From positions 1-53,213 of the forward strand of contig NC_019734.1 of assembly GCF_000317495.1 (NCBI RefSeq): DNA of 53,213 nucleotides, given 5' to 3'. Below the pieces are notes generated by a model, which was not told where the DNA came from, made no database searches, and saw nothing but the letters and a program-made list of their open reading frames with translations. This stretch comes from Crinalium epipsammum PCC 9333 (lineage in GTDB: Bacteria; Cyanobacteriota; Cyanobacteriia; Cyanobacteriales; PCC-9333). Every line of letters starts with the position of its first letter. The stretch's first letter is position 1. Positions 53,177 to 53,213 of the stretch are shown one piece after another. The position numbers and the translations under genes were made by a program.

Positions 53177-53213
53177 GTTTTTGCAGATATTGAGCCATTA
53201 GTGTAGTGCAGTA

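Overview
The window reads as part of a large plasmid from a filamentous, probably Nostocales-type, cyanobacterium. The evidence is: palindromic HIP1 octamers (GCGATCGC) scattered throughout; a CyRepA1-type plasmid replication protein; a MobV-type relaxase; two partition modules; several toxin-antitoxin pairs; and conflict genes with effector-associated domains of a kind common in multicellular cyanobacteria. I saw no rRNA, tRNA or CRISPR array. All assignments come from reading sequence and translations; no database search was run.

Layout. 0-4.8 kb: an iteron-like array, a ParM/ParR-like partition pair, an ATP-grasp protein and a ParA-like ATPase gene broken by one amber codon. 4.9-12.0 kb (minus strand): a tightly coupled operon of a VMAP-like/winged-helix protein, a vWA-like protein, a MoxR AAA+ ATPase, an EAD1 protein and a trypsin-like protease lacking its N-terminus. 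Upstream of it lie a D12-class adenine methyltransferase and a second winged-helix protein whose C-terminus resembles that of the last gene of the operon. 12.2-19.4 kb: a replication operon (small protein, CyRepA1, helicase fused to a J-domain). 19.7-23.3 kb: a repressor divergent from an operon of six unfamiliar small proteins (membrane proteins, an HTH protein, an HNH nuclease), with repeated operators at one end and a nine-unit 18-20 bp iteron array at the other. 23.4-40.0 kb: a rearranged mobile region with two nearly identical inverted copies of a Tn3-family transposon with a TnpI-like recombinase, two related ORF-less group II introns, a second replication (primase-helicase) gene with GGATCAGG iterons inside its coding sequence, VapBC, and gene fragments. 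40.3-46.7 kb: fragments, a HigBA-like pair, a ParA/RHH partition operon with 13-bp repeats both upstream of and inside the coding region, a repeat-rich 1 kb gap, a tyrosine recombinase and a RelE-like pair. 47.1-50.3 kb: EAD1-CHAT protease and EAD1/NACHT genes. 50.4-53.2 kb: an RHH protein, the MobV relaxase and a possible oriT.

Two rep modules, two or three partition modules and paralogous fragments on either side of the transposons suggest a cointegrate of at least two replicons. The most unusual biology is (a) the methyltransferase/winged-helix/MoxR-vWA-EAD-protease island, (b) EAD1 domains repeated in three genes at two separate loci, which could form one homotypic signalling network, (c) two A-rich slippery heptamers placed exactly where a -1 shift joins adjacent reading frames (RHH protein, EAD1-NACHT), and (d) iteron-type DNA repeats embedded in the coding sequences of DNA-binding or replication proteins.
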